Source of the DNA: JAICYJ01 sp045806525
GTDB taxonomy: Bacteria > Actinomycetota > Thermoleophilia > Gaiellales > JAICJC01
Length of the DNA: 28,654 nt
Direction: 5' to 3'
NCBI GenBank assembly: GCA_045806525.1
Contig: JBJMJD010000048.1
Span: 1 to 28,654 of the forward strand
The position numbers and the translations under genes are program-made. How positions within the stretch are numbered: position 1 is the stretch's first letter; the number at the start of each line of letters is the position of its first letter. Under the pieces are notes generated by a model. The model was not told where the DNA came from. It saw nothing but the letters and a program-made list of their open reading frames with translations, and did not search any database. This document shows, piece after piece, positions 1 through 7,310 of this stretch.

Positions 1-606
1 CAGGTTCCCGTCGCCGTAGTTGTCCAGCTCCGTGTAGCAGTGGCCGTAGTACGGGCTGGACCTATGGTTGTCGCAGACGGTCCAGTTCTTGTCGAGATCG
101 ACCGAGCCGGAGGCGGGCTGCGGCATGCTGATCGCGGGCCCCCAGGTGCGGCCGTCGTCGGTCGAGCGGTTGAAAAGGACGGTCGGCACGACCCCGTCTG
201 GCAGGATCGGGATCGACGAGACGATCCAGACGCCGTGGGCGGCGTCGTAGGCGACGCTGGCGTCGCTCACGCGCTCATACGGGCTGGACGCGGTGCCGGA
301 GTTGAACGTGTCGTGCAGGAAGCCGGGTGCGTCCCAGGTCGCACCGCCGTCCCCGGAGCGGACGACGCCGATGTCGCTCGCGCCGCCGTCGAAGAACCGG
401 CCGACCTGGAATGCCGAGACGACGGTGCCATGGTCGGCAAACGTGTCAGGCTCGAGCTCGGTCGCATGCTGGCTGGTCGGGTTCGTATACGGGTCGGAGC
501 TCACCCGTGTCAGCGGCGTGTTCGCCTCGGCCGTTCCGGCCGCGACGACCAGACCGGCGGCTGCGAGCACCACGGCTCGGCGCCACGCTCGGAACTCGCC
601 TCTCAT
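1..606 (-). CDS. Secreted sialidase/BNR-repeat-like protein (3' end cut by window edge)
   Basis: The frame stays open from an ATG at 606 to the window edge, giving the first 202 residues. A signal peptide is visible: a basic start (MRGEFRAWRR) and then an Ala/Val/Leu core at about residues 10-26. Two Asp-box motifs typical of sialidase and other BNR-type beta-propellers follow: SGDGGATW at 84-91 and STDDGRTW at 148-155. A region with LDKNW (171-175) and a Tyr/Cys-rich patch resembles the DKPW region of predicted exo-sialidase-like proteins. The start is supported by a GAGGAGGG Shine-Dalgarno sequence 6 bases upstream. The family mostly contains secreted glycan-binding or glycosidase-like propellers. 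Catalytic residues cannot be judged because the C-terminus is missing, so true sialidase activity is not claimed. Confidence 0.75.
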   Translation of the reverse strand, partial: MRGEFRAWRRAVVLAAAGLVVAAGTAEANTPLTRVSSDPYTNPTSQHATELEPDTFADHGTVVSAFQVGRFFDGGASDIGVVRSGDGGATWDAPGFLHDTFNSGTASSPYERVSDASVAYDAAHGVWIVSSIPILPDGVVPTVLFNRSTDDGRTWGPAISMPQPASGSVDLDKNWTVCDNHRSSPYYGHCYTELDNYGDGNL

Positions 607-641
607 GTGAACCCTCCTCGAAGCCCGCCCTTGCATTGCAG

Positions 642-670
642 GGTGTACCGCCGTGCGAGTGCGAAGTCAA
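642..670 (-). promoter_or_regulatory. Candidate promoter for the sialidase-like gene
   Basis: On the minus strand, TTGACT (670-665) and TACACC (647-642) are separated by exactly 17 bases, upstream of the Shine-Dalgarno and ATG at 606. The -35 is good and the -10 is weak (3 of 6 consensus bases). It lies in the 103-base gap after the DUF899 gene and suggests that the sialidase-like gene has its own promoter. Confidence 0.35.
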
Positions 671-709
671 TATCGACGCCTGTTCAGGCTGCGTTCGAGC
701 TTCCCGGCG

Positions 710-1447
710 TCAGTCGGGATACTCGTCCTTGCGGAACGACCGCGGTTCGTCCGGCCCCGGCTTCGGGGCTCGCTCGGCCAGGAAGCTGAAGTACGGCGCG
801 ACGAACGGGTCAGGTGCCGACACGGTGTAGGTGTGGTACACGGTGCCGTTGTCCTGTGCGAAGGCGATCCAGCTCGGGTTCTCGCGCAGCCCGTCCTTCA
901 GGTCGGCGCCGACCTGACCTGCCCACTGCTCGAGCCACTCGGGCGGGTTCTCGGTCATCTCCTTGACCTCGGGGATGCCCTGGGCCTGTTCCTCGGTCAG
1001 CGCGAGGCCGAAGTCGAATGCGAAGTCGGTGTTGTAGGTCGAGACGTACGGGAACTCCCAGCCCATCCGCTGCTTGTAGGCCGCCAATCGATCGATCGGA
1101 GCTCTCGAGAAGCAGATCAGCGTGATGTCGTTGTGGTTCAGGTGCACGAGCGTCCCGTCGAGCCCGTCGGCCAGGCTGCTGCAGCCCGGGCAGGCGCCGA
1201 GCGTGTAGTCGGGCCCGAACATCACGTTGTAGGCGAGCAGCTGCGAGCGCCCGTCGAACAGCTCGGCCAGCGTCTTCTTGCCGTCCTCCGTGTCGAACTC
1301 GTACTGCTTTTCGACCGGTACCCAGGGCAGCGCCAGCCGCTTCTCGTGCACCTCCCGGTTTCGCTCCGCCTGTTCGGCCTCGAGCTTCGCCAGCTCGTTT
1401 CGGGCCGTCTGCCATTCCTCGCGAGTGCCAATCGTGTGCTCGGCCAT
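710..1447 (-). CDS. DUF899 thioredoxin-fold protein (copy 1)
   Basis: A 245-residue protein of the DUF899 family, predicted cytosolic thioredoxin-like proteins with unknown substrate. It starts MAEHTIGTREEWQ and has the family core PWVPVEKQYEF (41-51), LFDGRSQLLAYNVMFGPDY (63-81), then a CPGC dithiol motif at residues 86-89 in the position of a thioredoxin CxxC. The reading frame runs upstream to 1663, but the ATG at 1447 is chosen for its AGGAGGTG Shine-Dalgarno 7 bases upstream and for its match to the N-terminus of the neighbouring paralogue. It is the last gene of the minus-strand run from 6365 and lies 49 bases after copy 2. A role in thiol redox chemistry is inference from the CxxC. Confidence 0.88.
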   Translation of the reverse strand: MAEHTIGTREEWQTARNELAKLEAEQAERNREVHEKRLALPWVPVEKQYEFDTEDGKKTLAELFDGRSQLLAYNVMFGPDYTLGACPGCSSLADGLDGTLVHLNHNDITLICFSRAPIDRLAAYKQRMGWEFPYVSTYNTDFAFDFGLALTEEQAQGIPEVKEMTENPPEWLEQWAGQVGADLKDGLRENPSWIAFAQDNGTVYHTYTVSAPDPFVAPYFSFLAERAPKPGPDEPRSFRKDEYPD

Positions 1448-1496
1448 CTCATCCACCTCCTGTTGAACTGCCGACAGGAGTGATACCTCAAACCGA

Positions 1497-2243
1497 TCAG
1501 ACGGCGCCCACGCTCGACTGGTACTCGTCGTGGCGGCGCAGCCACAGCGGCGTGCCGGGGTGCTCGTCGCGGCCCTTGGGCGTGCGGTCGAGCAGGGCGT
1601 AGTAGGGCATCGCGAACTCGAGGCCGCGCGCCGTGCTGACGTATGTCCGGTAGACGATCCCATCCGCGAGCGTGTAGACGCTCAGGCCGGGCCCCTCCGC
1701 GACGTAGCCGCCTGCGGTCGTGCCGCACATCTCGGCGTTCTGGACGACCGTGGCGGGAATCTCACCTGCGAGGAACGGCTGCAGCTCGTCTTCAGTGTGC
1801 ATGAAGCCGATGTCGCGGTTGAAGTCGCTGCCGCCGCTCGACACCCAGTCGATGTCCCAGCCCATCCGCGTTCGAAAGGCGATCAGCTTCTCGAGCGGCC
1901 CGCGGGACGCGAGCATCAGGGTGGTGTCCCTGGCCTTGAGGTGCGGCACCTGGGCGGCCAGCGTGTCCGCGATCGAGCAGCAGACCGGACACCCCGCCTC
2001 GTAGGAGGGCCCGAACATGAAGTGGTAGACCATGAGCTGGCCCCGGCCGTCGAACAGGTCGGCCAGGCTCAGCGTGCCCCGCTCGGTCTCGAAGCGGTAG
2101 TCCTTCTCCACCGCCACCCACGGCAGCCTGCTTCGCTTCGCGGCCAGCTCATCGCCACGGCGGGTGAGCTCCTTCTCCTCCTTCAGCAGCTCGTCGCGCT
2201 GCGCCTGCCACTGCTCGTGGGTGCCGATCGTGTGTCCCGTCAT
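1497..2243 (-). CDS. DUF899 thioredoxin-fold protein (copy 2)
   Basis: A 248-residue paralogue of the next gene downstream. The two share the start (HTIGT-E-WQ), PWV-VEK, LFDGR-QL and MFGP-Y blocks in the same register, so this is an old tandem duplication. Its dithiol motif is CPVCC (85-89), a CxxC followed directly by a third Cys, unlike the CPGC of copy 1. ATG 2243 has an AGGAGA Shine-Dalgarno 5 bases upstream. It starts 19 bases after the stop of the phospholipase C-like gene and is probably cotranscribed with it. The family is known by fold only; the substrate is unknown. Confidence 0.88.
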   Translation of the reverse strand: MTGHTIGTHEQWQAQRDELLKEEKELTRRGDELAAKRSRLPWVAVEKDYRFETERGTLSLADLFDGRGQLMVYHFMFGPSYEAGCPVCCSIADTLAAQVPHLKARDTTLMLASRGPLEKLIAFRTRMGWDIDWVSSGGSDFNRDIGFMHTEDELQPFLAGEIPATVVQNAEMCGTTAGGYVAEGPGLSVYTLADGIVYRTYVSTARGLEFAMPYYALLDRTPKGRDEHPGTPLWLRRHDEYQSSVGAV

Positions 2244-2262
2244 GTCTTCTCCTGTCTCGCAT

Positions 2263-3786
2263 TCACGGATGGCCGGAGGGTAGACCCGCTGCGCGAAGGG
2301 TACGAGCGGCCTTGACGTAGCCGCTCTGCAGCTCGGTCAACGGGCGCGCCTGTGGCTGTGCATCCAACCCCTGGAAGCGCCGTTGCGAGAAGCCGCTTCG
2401 CCAGCTGACGATCCGCGCGGCGGCGGCATCGTGCGATGCGACATCGGCGCGGGCGGTGTCGCGGCTGAGCAGCCCGCCGAGATGCTGCGCGGCCGTCACC
2501 CGCGCGCCCATGTCCGGGATGCGGTCGCCTTCGCGGCAGAAGCGAAGCAGGATCGTCTTGATGATCGAGGTGTGATCGAACACCGGCTCCCGTGGGGCGA
2601 CCGATCCGGCTTCGACGAACGGCGAGACGACCAGCGCCGGCACGCGGACGCCGTAGCGACGGAAGCCGGGGTCGTCATCCGGCGCCGTCGGCGGCGGGAC
2701 ATGGTCGAAGATCCCGCCGTGCTCGTCGTAGGTAACGATCAGCATGCTGCGCTTCCACTGGTGGCTGTTGCGCAGCGCGTGGTAGACGTCGAGCACGAGT
2801 GCCTGTCCCGCCAGCACGTCGGATGGGGGATGGTCGTCGTTGGAGTCGGGCCCGAACACGCGGATGTCCTTGAAGTGCGGATCGATCCAGGAAACGGCCG
2901 GCAGCGTCCCGGCAGCGGCATCGTCGAGAAAGCTGCGCTCCTCGTCCAGCAGCTCACCGGCGGCGCGCTCCTGGGTGGTCAGCTTGCGGCGGTCGACGTA
3001 GGCGAAGTTGTGGTGGTGGCTGAGGCGGTACTCGCCATCGATCAGCCGGAGCGTCGCCGGGTCGAACGAGTAGAACCCCCAGTCGATCCTGCGCTGGTCG
3101 AGGAAGCGGAAGACGGTGGGCAGGTCGTAGAGCGGTGGATCGGCGTCTTCGCGGTCACCGTCGGCGCGTCCGGCGAGCGAGTAGAGCCGGTTCGGCCAGG
3201 TCGCACCCGGCACCGAGCTGAACCAGCGGTCACAGACACAGAACTCCCAGGCGAGGTGATCGTAGACCGGGAGATCCTCCGCGTTGTAGTAGCCCATGAC
3301 CAGGCCCGGGTCGGCGCCGGGGGCCGGGCCGTGCGCTCTCTGGTACGCGGCCAGGTGGTCGGCGTAGCTCTCGACGAATCCCGAGTTTCGGCCCTCGAGC
3401 TGTCGGTCGATGCACCCGGGGCCGTGGCAGGGGTCCTCGAGCTCTCCATTCCACGCCGTGCGGTCGAGGTGGTGTACCGGGTAGGTGGTGCCGCGGTAGC
3501 TGTTCGACTCGGATCCGGTCAGCCCGTCGATGTCACCGCGCCCACCCTCGAGCGTGAGGTAGCCGAGCATGTGATCGAACGACCGGTTCTCGAGCATGAG
3601 GACGACGATGTGATCGATCTTGGCCAGGTTCGCGATCGTCTCGTCCCGGGCGACGTCGACCGTTCCCGTCGGCGTCGGAGCGGGACGCGTCACGATCAGA
3701 TCGGCGCCCCGGCGGAGGTTCGCCGGCAGGAAGCGCCTCACCAGGCTCAGTACGAAGCGCGCTAGGCCCCCGATCGGGGTGTCCAC
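2263..3786 (-). CDS. Phospholipase C/acid phosphatase-type phosphoesterase
   Basis: A 507-residue member of the phosphoesterase family of bacterial phospholipase C and AcpA-type acid phosphatases. The N-terminal metal-site motif IDHIVVLMLENRSFDHMLGY spans about 57-76, with ENRSFDH at 66-72. Later family landmarks include WPNRLYSLAGR, SWIDPHFKD and TYDEHGGIFDHVPPP, the second metal-site block. The GTG start at 3786 is supported by GGAGGG four bases upstream. The N-terminus (FVLSLVRRFLPANLRRG) is amphipathic and is not a clear signal peptide, which is odd because many family members are Tat-exported. It lies 16 bases after the DUF1206 gene. Likely reaction: hydrolysis of phospholipid headgroups or other phosphoesters; substrate not determined. 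Confidence 0.88.
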   Translation of the reverse strand: MDTPIGGLARFVLSLVRRFLPANLRRGADLIVTRPAPTPTGTVDVARDETIANLAKIDHIVVLMLENRSFDHMLGYLTLEGGRGDIDGLTGSESNSYRGTTYPVHHLDRTAWNGELEDPCHGPGCIDRQLEGRNSGFVESYADHLAAYQRAHGPAPGADPGLVMGYYNAEDLPVYDHLAWEFCVCDRWFSSVPGATWPNRLYSLAGRADGDREDADPPLYDLPTVFRFLDQRRIDWGFYSFDPATLRLIDGEYRLSHHHNFAYVDRRKLTTQERAAGELLDEERSFLDDAAAGTLPAVSWIDPHFKDIRVFGPDSNDDHPPSDVLAGQALVLDVYHALRNSHQWKRSMLIVTYDEHGGIFDHVPPPTAPDDDPGFRRYGVRVPALVVSPFVEAGSVAPREPVFDHTSIIKTILLRFCREGDRIPDMGARVTAAQHLGGLLSRDTARADVASHDAAAARIVSWRSGFSQRRFQGLDAQPQARPLTELQSGYVKAARTLRAAGLPSGHP

Positions 3787-3802
3787 GATTCCCTCCGCGC
3801 AG

Positions 3803-4633
3803 CTAGATTCGCCGGTACCGCGCGTCCGCGATCGAGTACAGGCCGAATGCGATCAGACCGGCCGCCACCAGGATCAGCATGAACGGGCCGTACGACTGAC
3901 GCGCGAGTCGCGCCAGCGCGCCGTCCAGGCCGACCGCCTTGGAGGGGTTGTAGTCGATCGCCGCCTTCAGCACGAAACCGCCGATCAGCCCGAATGCGAC
4001 CATCCGAGCGAGGTGGCCGACCACGCCGATGATGGTGATCCAGTGCCTGGTCGTTGGGCCCATGGACTCGGTCTTGTCCTCGTCGAGGAACTTCCTGGTG
4101 ACGCCCTTGTAGCCCTGGTAGAGAGCGATCGCGATCAGCAGCGCACCGGCCGCTCCCACGATCAGCTGCCCACCCGGCCACCCCAGCACCCCTGCAGCCT
4201 GCTTGTGGGGATTGCTCGAGCTCTGGCTCGATGAGCCCAGCAGGATCGACACCGCCAGCAGGCACAGCACGGTGTAGGCAACGCCGCTGCCGGCAGCGGC
4301 CACGCGACCGAACGTGGAGTGGTCGCCGCCCCCCTCAGGGCCGTATCCGACGAACGCCTGCACGAACCGCCAGCAGGCGTAGGCACCCAGGCCGATGGCG
4401 ACCGCGATCAAGAGCCAGTGGCCGAACGGCTGTTTCTGGATCGTCTCCATGGCGCCGCGCTGATCGCTCGACTGCTTGGTCGAGTGCATCGCGACCTGGA
4501 TCGCGAGCAGGCCGATCGTGACGTACACGGCGCCGCGCGCGATGAACCCGAGCCTGGTCAGCACCTCGAACGTGGTGCTGTGGGTCACCTCACGACCCGT
4601 GGTTCGGGCCTGTGCCTCCATGCTGCTGCTCAT
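3803..4633 (-). CDS. DUF1206 integral membrane protein
   Basis: A 276-residue membrane protein with six predicted transmembrane segments arranged as three two-helix repeats, the DUF1206 layout. Repeat landmarks are LTRLGFIARGAVYVTIGLLA, then GRVAAAGSGVAYTVLCLLAV, then VVGHLARMVAFGLIGGFVL, each followed by a loop and a second helix with Tyr-Gly or similar (ALYQGYKG in repeat 2). ATG 4633 overlaps the stop of the lipid kinase gene in an ATGA junction, so the two are translationally coupled, and GGAGG lies 9 bases upstream. Biochemical function of the family is unknown; coupling to a lipid kinase suggests a membrane-lipid role, which is inference. Confidence 0.88.
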   Translation of the reverse strand: MSSSMEAQARTTGREVTHSTTFEVLTRLGFIARGAVYVTIGLLAIQVAMHSTKQSSDQRGAMETIQKQPFGHWLLIAVAIGLGAYACWRFVQAFVGYGPEGGGDHSTFGRVAAAGSGVAYTVLCLLAVSILLGSSSQSSSNPHKQAAGVLGWPGGQLIVGAAGALLIAIALYQGYKGVTRKFLDEDKTESMGPTTRHWITIIGVVGHLARMVAFGLIGGFVLKAAIDYNPSKAVGLDGALARLARQSYGPFMLILVAAGLIAFGLYSIADARYRRI

Positions 4634-5532
4634 GTCGGTTCGCCTCCATTGGGATGGGCCGGCACGCACACGGTGACCGCAGCCGGTTCCAGTTCGAGTG
4701 TGTAGTCCTTGGCCTTGCTGCGAGCGCCGCCGTCCATCTCGTAGCGCACCTTGCGGTCGAGCTTCACGTGTATGCGGCGGGCCTTCGTGGAGCGGAAGTA
4801 CGGTGACCGGTCGGGGTTGCCGGCGATCGTGCGGCCAACCGTGCGCGCCCACTGCGTGACACCGTCGGCGGTGATCACGGCGAGGTCGAACAGGCCGTCA
4901 TCTGGCTCGGCGTCGTCGAAGACCCGCACGCCCCCGAACAAGGCACCGACGTTTCCGGCCAGAATGCAGCTTGCCCGCCCGCTGAACCAGCGGCTCCCGT
5001 CGACCTCGATCTTGGCCTTGAACGGCGGTGTCCGGAAGCTCTTGGAGCCGGTCCAGACGTAGGCGGCCCGGCCCAGCTTGTCCTTGAGGCCGCCGTCTGC
5101 GTTTCGGATCATGTTCGCGTCAAAGCCGGCGCCGGCCATGACGGCGAATCGCTCGCCGTTCAGGTTGACAACGTCGATCTTCCGCTCTCCACCCGACAGG
5201 CCGTTTGCGACTGCGCCGTCGATGGTGGTGGGAAGCCCGAGGTTGGAGGCGAGCAGGTTCGCGGTGCCGGCCGGGATGATCGCCACGCTCGCCCCGCTGC
5301 CGGCGAGCGTGTCGATGCACCGCTGCGCCATGCCGTCGCCGCCCCACACGAAGAAGTGCTCGGCGCCGTCCTTGAGAAACCGCTTCACCTGCTTGGGTGC
5401 CTCGCGGCTCTTCGAGACCTCCGCCCACATCGGATCCTCCACGCCATGCTCCGCGAGGCTGCGCCGCAGCTGTGGCAGGCCTCCCTCGATCGTCTTGCCG
5501 GCGTGCGCGACCACTGCGATCTTCTTCGTCAC
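4630..5532 (-). CDS. Diacylglycerol kinase-family lipid kinase
   Basis: A 300-residue lipid kinase of the DagK/YegS fold. The nucleotide-binding loop is VWGGDGM (62-68, Met where Thr is usual in GGDGT), followed by IIPAGTANLLASNLGLP (85-101), which is diagnostic. The C-terminal beta-sandwich domain includes the metal-site region AEPDDGLFDLAVI. Known members phosphorylate diacylglycerol or related lipids with ATP at the inner membrane face. The GTG start at 5532 is chosen because it overlaps the PAP2 stop in a GTGA junction; the frame runs further up but is then antisense or shadow. The downstream stop overlaps the DUF1206 start. Together with PAP2 it could cycle phosphatidic acid and diacylglycerol (inference). 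Confidence 0.9.
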   Translation of the reverse strand: MTKKIAVVAHAGKTIEGGLPQLRRSLAEHGVEDPMWAEVSKSREAPKQVKRFLKDGAEHFFVWGGDGMAQRCIDTLAGSGASVAIIPAGTANLLASNLGLPTTIDGAVANGLSGGERKIDVVNLNGERFAVMAGAGFDANMIRNADGGLKDKLGRAAYVWTGSKSFRTPPFKAKIEVDGSRWFSGRASCILAGNVGALFGGVRVFDDAEPDDGLFDLAVITADGVTQWARTVGRTIAGNPDRSPYFRSTKARRIHVKLDRKVRYEMDGGARSKAKDYTLELEPAAVTVCVPAHPNGGEPT

Positions 5533-6365
5533 GAGCGACGCTCCCCCGCCAGCTCGGCGGCCTTCGAGGCGCGGGCGGCGGCGAGCGAGACGACCAGGGT
5601 GCCGATGCCGACGAGCATCGCCGCGCCCACATCGGTCGGGTGGTGCATGCCGCGATACATGCGCGAGAACGCCACCAGCAGCGGGATCGCGATGGCGATC
5701 GCCCATATCGCGATGCGCGCGCCGGTATTTCGGATCCGTGAGGTGATCAGCAAGGCGAGGCCGCAGTACACCGCGACCGATGCGGCCGTGTGGCCGGAGT
5801 AGTAGCTGGCGTCCACGGGAAGCTGGTCGAGGCGGTGCACTCTCGGCCGGTGACGATGGATCAGCAGCGTCGCAACGCGGTAGGTCGCAGCTTCGATGGC
5901 GATCGCAGCCACGATGAAGCCCGCGATGCGCCACTTCCGCATCACCATCGCTCCCAGCGCGGTCAGGGTGACGAGCGCCGGGATGGCGAACACATCGCCA
6001 ACGCCGGACAGCCAGAACGACGCATCGTTCAGCCTGGCCGTACGCTGCTCCGCCAGCCAGACGTTGACGTGCTCATCGGCGTGCCCGATGCCATGGTCCG
6101 GCAGCACATAGGTCTTCAGCAGCCACCCTGTGAGCACCGTCAGGGCGGCGAGCAGCGCGAATCCGACCACAGCGACGACGACGAAGGCGACCACCGGGTG
6201 GCCGGCCATCCGATTGCCGGCACTGGTGGCGATCCCTCGCGGACGCGGAGCCAGGATCGGTAGGCCGTCGTCCGACGTCTCCGAGGACGACTGAAGCGTG
6301 CCGTCGGCACTGCTCGACCGGGTCGTGGTGGGCTGGCCCACCCGTGGGTATTCTTCGATGCCCAT
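5529..6365 (-). CDS. PAP2-superfamily membrane phosphatase (minus strand)
   Basis: A 278-residue protein with an acidic, Ser/Thr-rich cytoplasmic N-terminus (about 1-55) and then about six transmembrane helices. The PAP2 phosphatase signature is present: RHRP (171-174), YYSGH (188-192) and SRMYRGMHHPTD (234-245) with catalytic His192 and His241 and Asp245. The Lys that usually opens motif 1 (K-x6-RP) is Thr here, and PSGH reads YSGH, so this is a divergent subfamily. Known members dephosphorylate phosphatidic acid, undecaprenyl pyrophosphate or similar lipid phosphates. The ATG at 6365 is the likely start; the frame extends to 6761 but only antisense to the divergent PAP2 gene. A shorter start at 6209 (MAGHPVV) is possible. 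It heads the operon with the lipid kinase. Confidence 0.85.
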   Translation of the reverse strand: MGIEEYPRVGQPTTTRSSSADGTLQSSSETSDDGLPILAPRPRGIATSAGNRMAGHPVVAFVVVAVVGFALLAALTVLTGWLLKTYVLPDHGIGHADEHVNVWLAEQRTARLNDASFWLSGVGDVFAIPALVTLTALGAMVMRKWRIAGFIVAAIAIEAATYRVATLLIHRHRPRVHRLDQLPVDASYYSGHTAASVAVYCGLALLITSRIRNTGARIAIWAIAIAIPLLVAFSRMYRGMHHPTDVGAAMLVGIGTLVVSLAAARASKAAELAGERRS

Positions 6366-6371
6366 CGTGTC

Positions 6372-7310
6372 ATGTTTCCCCGAATTCGCCTGCGGGCAAA
6401 CACCTGGGATGAGGAGGTCGTCGCCCTGCCGGTCGCCGCGCTGCTGATCATCTCGATCGTGGCGGGCCTGCTCGCGTGGGCGATCGCGGGTCCGGTGCTG
6501 CGCCGGCCGGTAGGACGGCAGCCGTCGAGTGCCGTCGCCGATGAGGTGCGAGAGCACACCGCAATCAGGCGCTTCGTGCACAGCCGGCTCGACTCGGAGG
6601 TGCTGACCGGCCTGGCTCTGACGCTGGCGGTGTGCATGCTGTGCCTGGCCGGCGTGGTGATCTCGCTGCTGGTGCTGATGATCCGCCACAGCGAGCCGCT
6701 TGCAGATCTGGATGCCGGAGCCGCCCGCTGGGCGCATCACCACAGCGGGGCGGCCACGCACAGCTTCCTGGACGCAGTGACCAGCCTGGCGTCGACGCGC
6801 GGTGTGATCGTGATCGCGGTCATCGTCGGCGTCGTCGAGTGGATCCGCGTGCCGAACAGGTGGATCCCGGTGTTCCTGCTGGCGGTAACGCTCGGGGACT
6901 CGTTCGTCACCAACACCATCAAGGGCATCGTCGACCGGTCACGCCCGACCATCGATCCGATCGCCGCCAGCCTCGGCCCGTCGTTCCCGAGCGGCCATTC
7001 GTCGACGGCGGCCGCGCTGTTCGCGGCGCTGGCGCTGCTCGCCGGCCGGCGGCGGTCGCCTCGCGTACGGGCGATCCTGGTCGGAGTCGCGGTCGGTCTG
7101 GCCGTTGCGGTCGCCTGCAGCCGCGTGCTGCTCGATCTGCACTGGGTGTCCGACGTGATTGCGGGACTGACGCTGGGATGGGCCTGGTTCGCGCTCTGTG
7201 CGATCGCCTTCGGTGGCTGGGCGCTGCGGCTGGGCGCGGTCGTCGACGAGGCAAGCCGACCACGAAGCGCCAAGCCGGCTCAGCGGGAGGCCGGCTCCGC
7301 GCGCTCCTGA
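6372..7310 (+). CDS. PAP2-superfamily membrane phosphatase (plus strand)
   Basis: A 312-residue membrane protein with a complete PAP2 signature: KGIVDRSRP (184-192), FPSGHSS (205-211) and CSRVLLDLHWVSD (249-261), supplying the Lys, Arg, His and Asp of the lipid phosphatase active site. Transmembrane segments are at about 17-42, 78-104, 144-160, 164-184, 212-226, 234-250 and 260-280. ATG 6372 has no Shine-Dalgarno and sits only 6 bases from the start of the divergent PAP2 gene, so start choice is uncertain; a TATTCT at 6349-6354 could be a -10 element. The 3' end overlaps the PhoD-like gene by 31 bases tail to tail. The substrate may be phosphatidate or a polyprenyl pyrophosphate; sequence alone does not decide. 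Confidence 0.87.
   Translation: MFPRIRLRANTWDEEVVALPVAALLIISIVAGLLAWAIAGPVLRRPVGRQPSSAVADEVREHTAIRRFVHSRLDSEVLTGLALTLAVCMLCLAGVVISLLVLMIRHSEPLADLDAGAARWAHHHSGAATHSFLDAVTSLASTRGVIVIAVIVGVVEWIRVPNRWIPVFLLAVTLGDSFVTNTIKGIVDRSRPTIDPIAASLGPSFPSGHSSTAAALFAALALLAGRRRSPRVRAILVGVAVGLAVAVACSRVLLDLHWVSDVIAGLTLGWAWFALCAIAFGGWALRLGAVVDEASRPRSAKPAQREAGSARS

Noticed and set aside
1448..1663. Upstream extension of DUF899 copy 1
   Set aside because: It would overlap copy 2, and the ATG at 1447 has a strong Shine-Dalgarno and matches the start of copy 2.
2383..3765. 460-residue plus-strand frame opposite the phosphoesterase
   Set aside because: Antisense shadow; the minus strand has full phosphoesterase motifs.
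6366..6761. Upstream extension of the minus-strand PAP2 gene to 410 residues
   Set aside because: That part is antisense to the plus-strand PAP2 gene and has the His/Gln/Arg-rich composition of a shadow frame.
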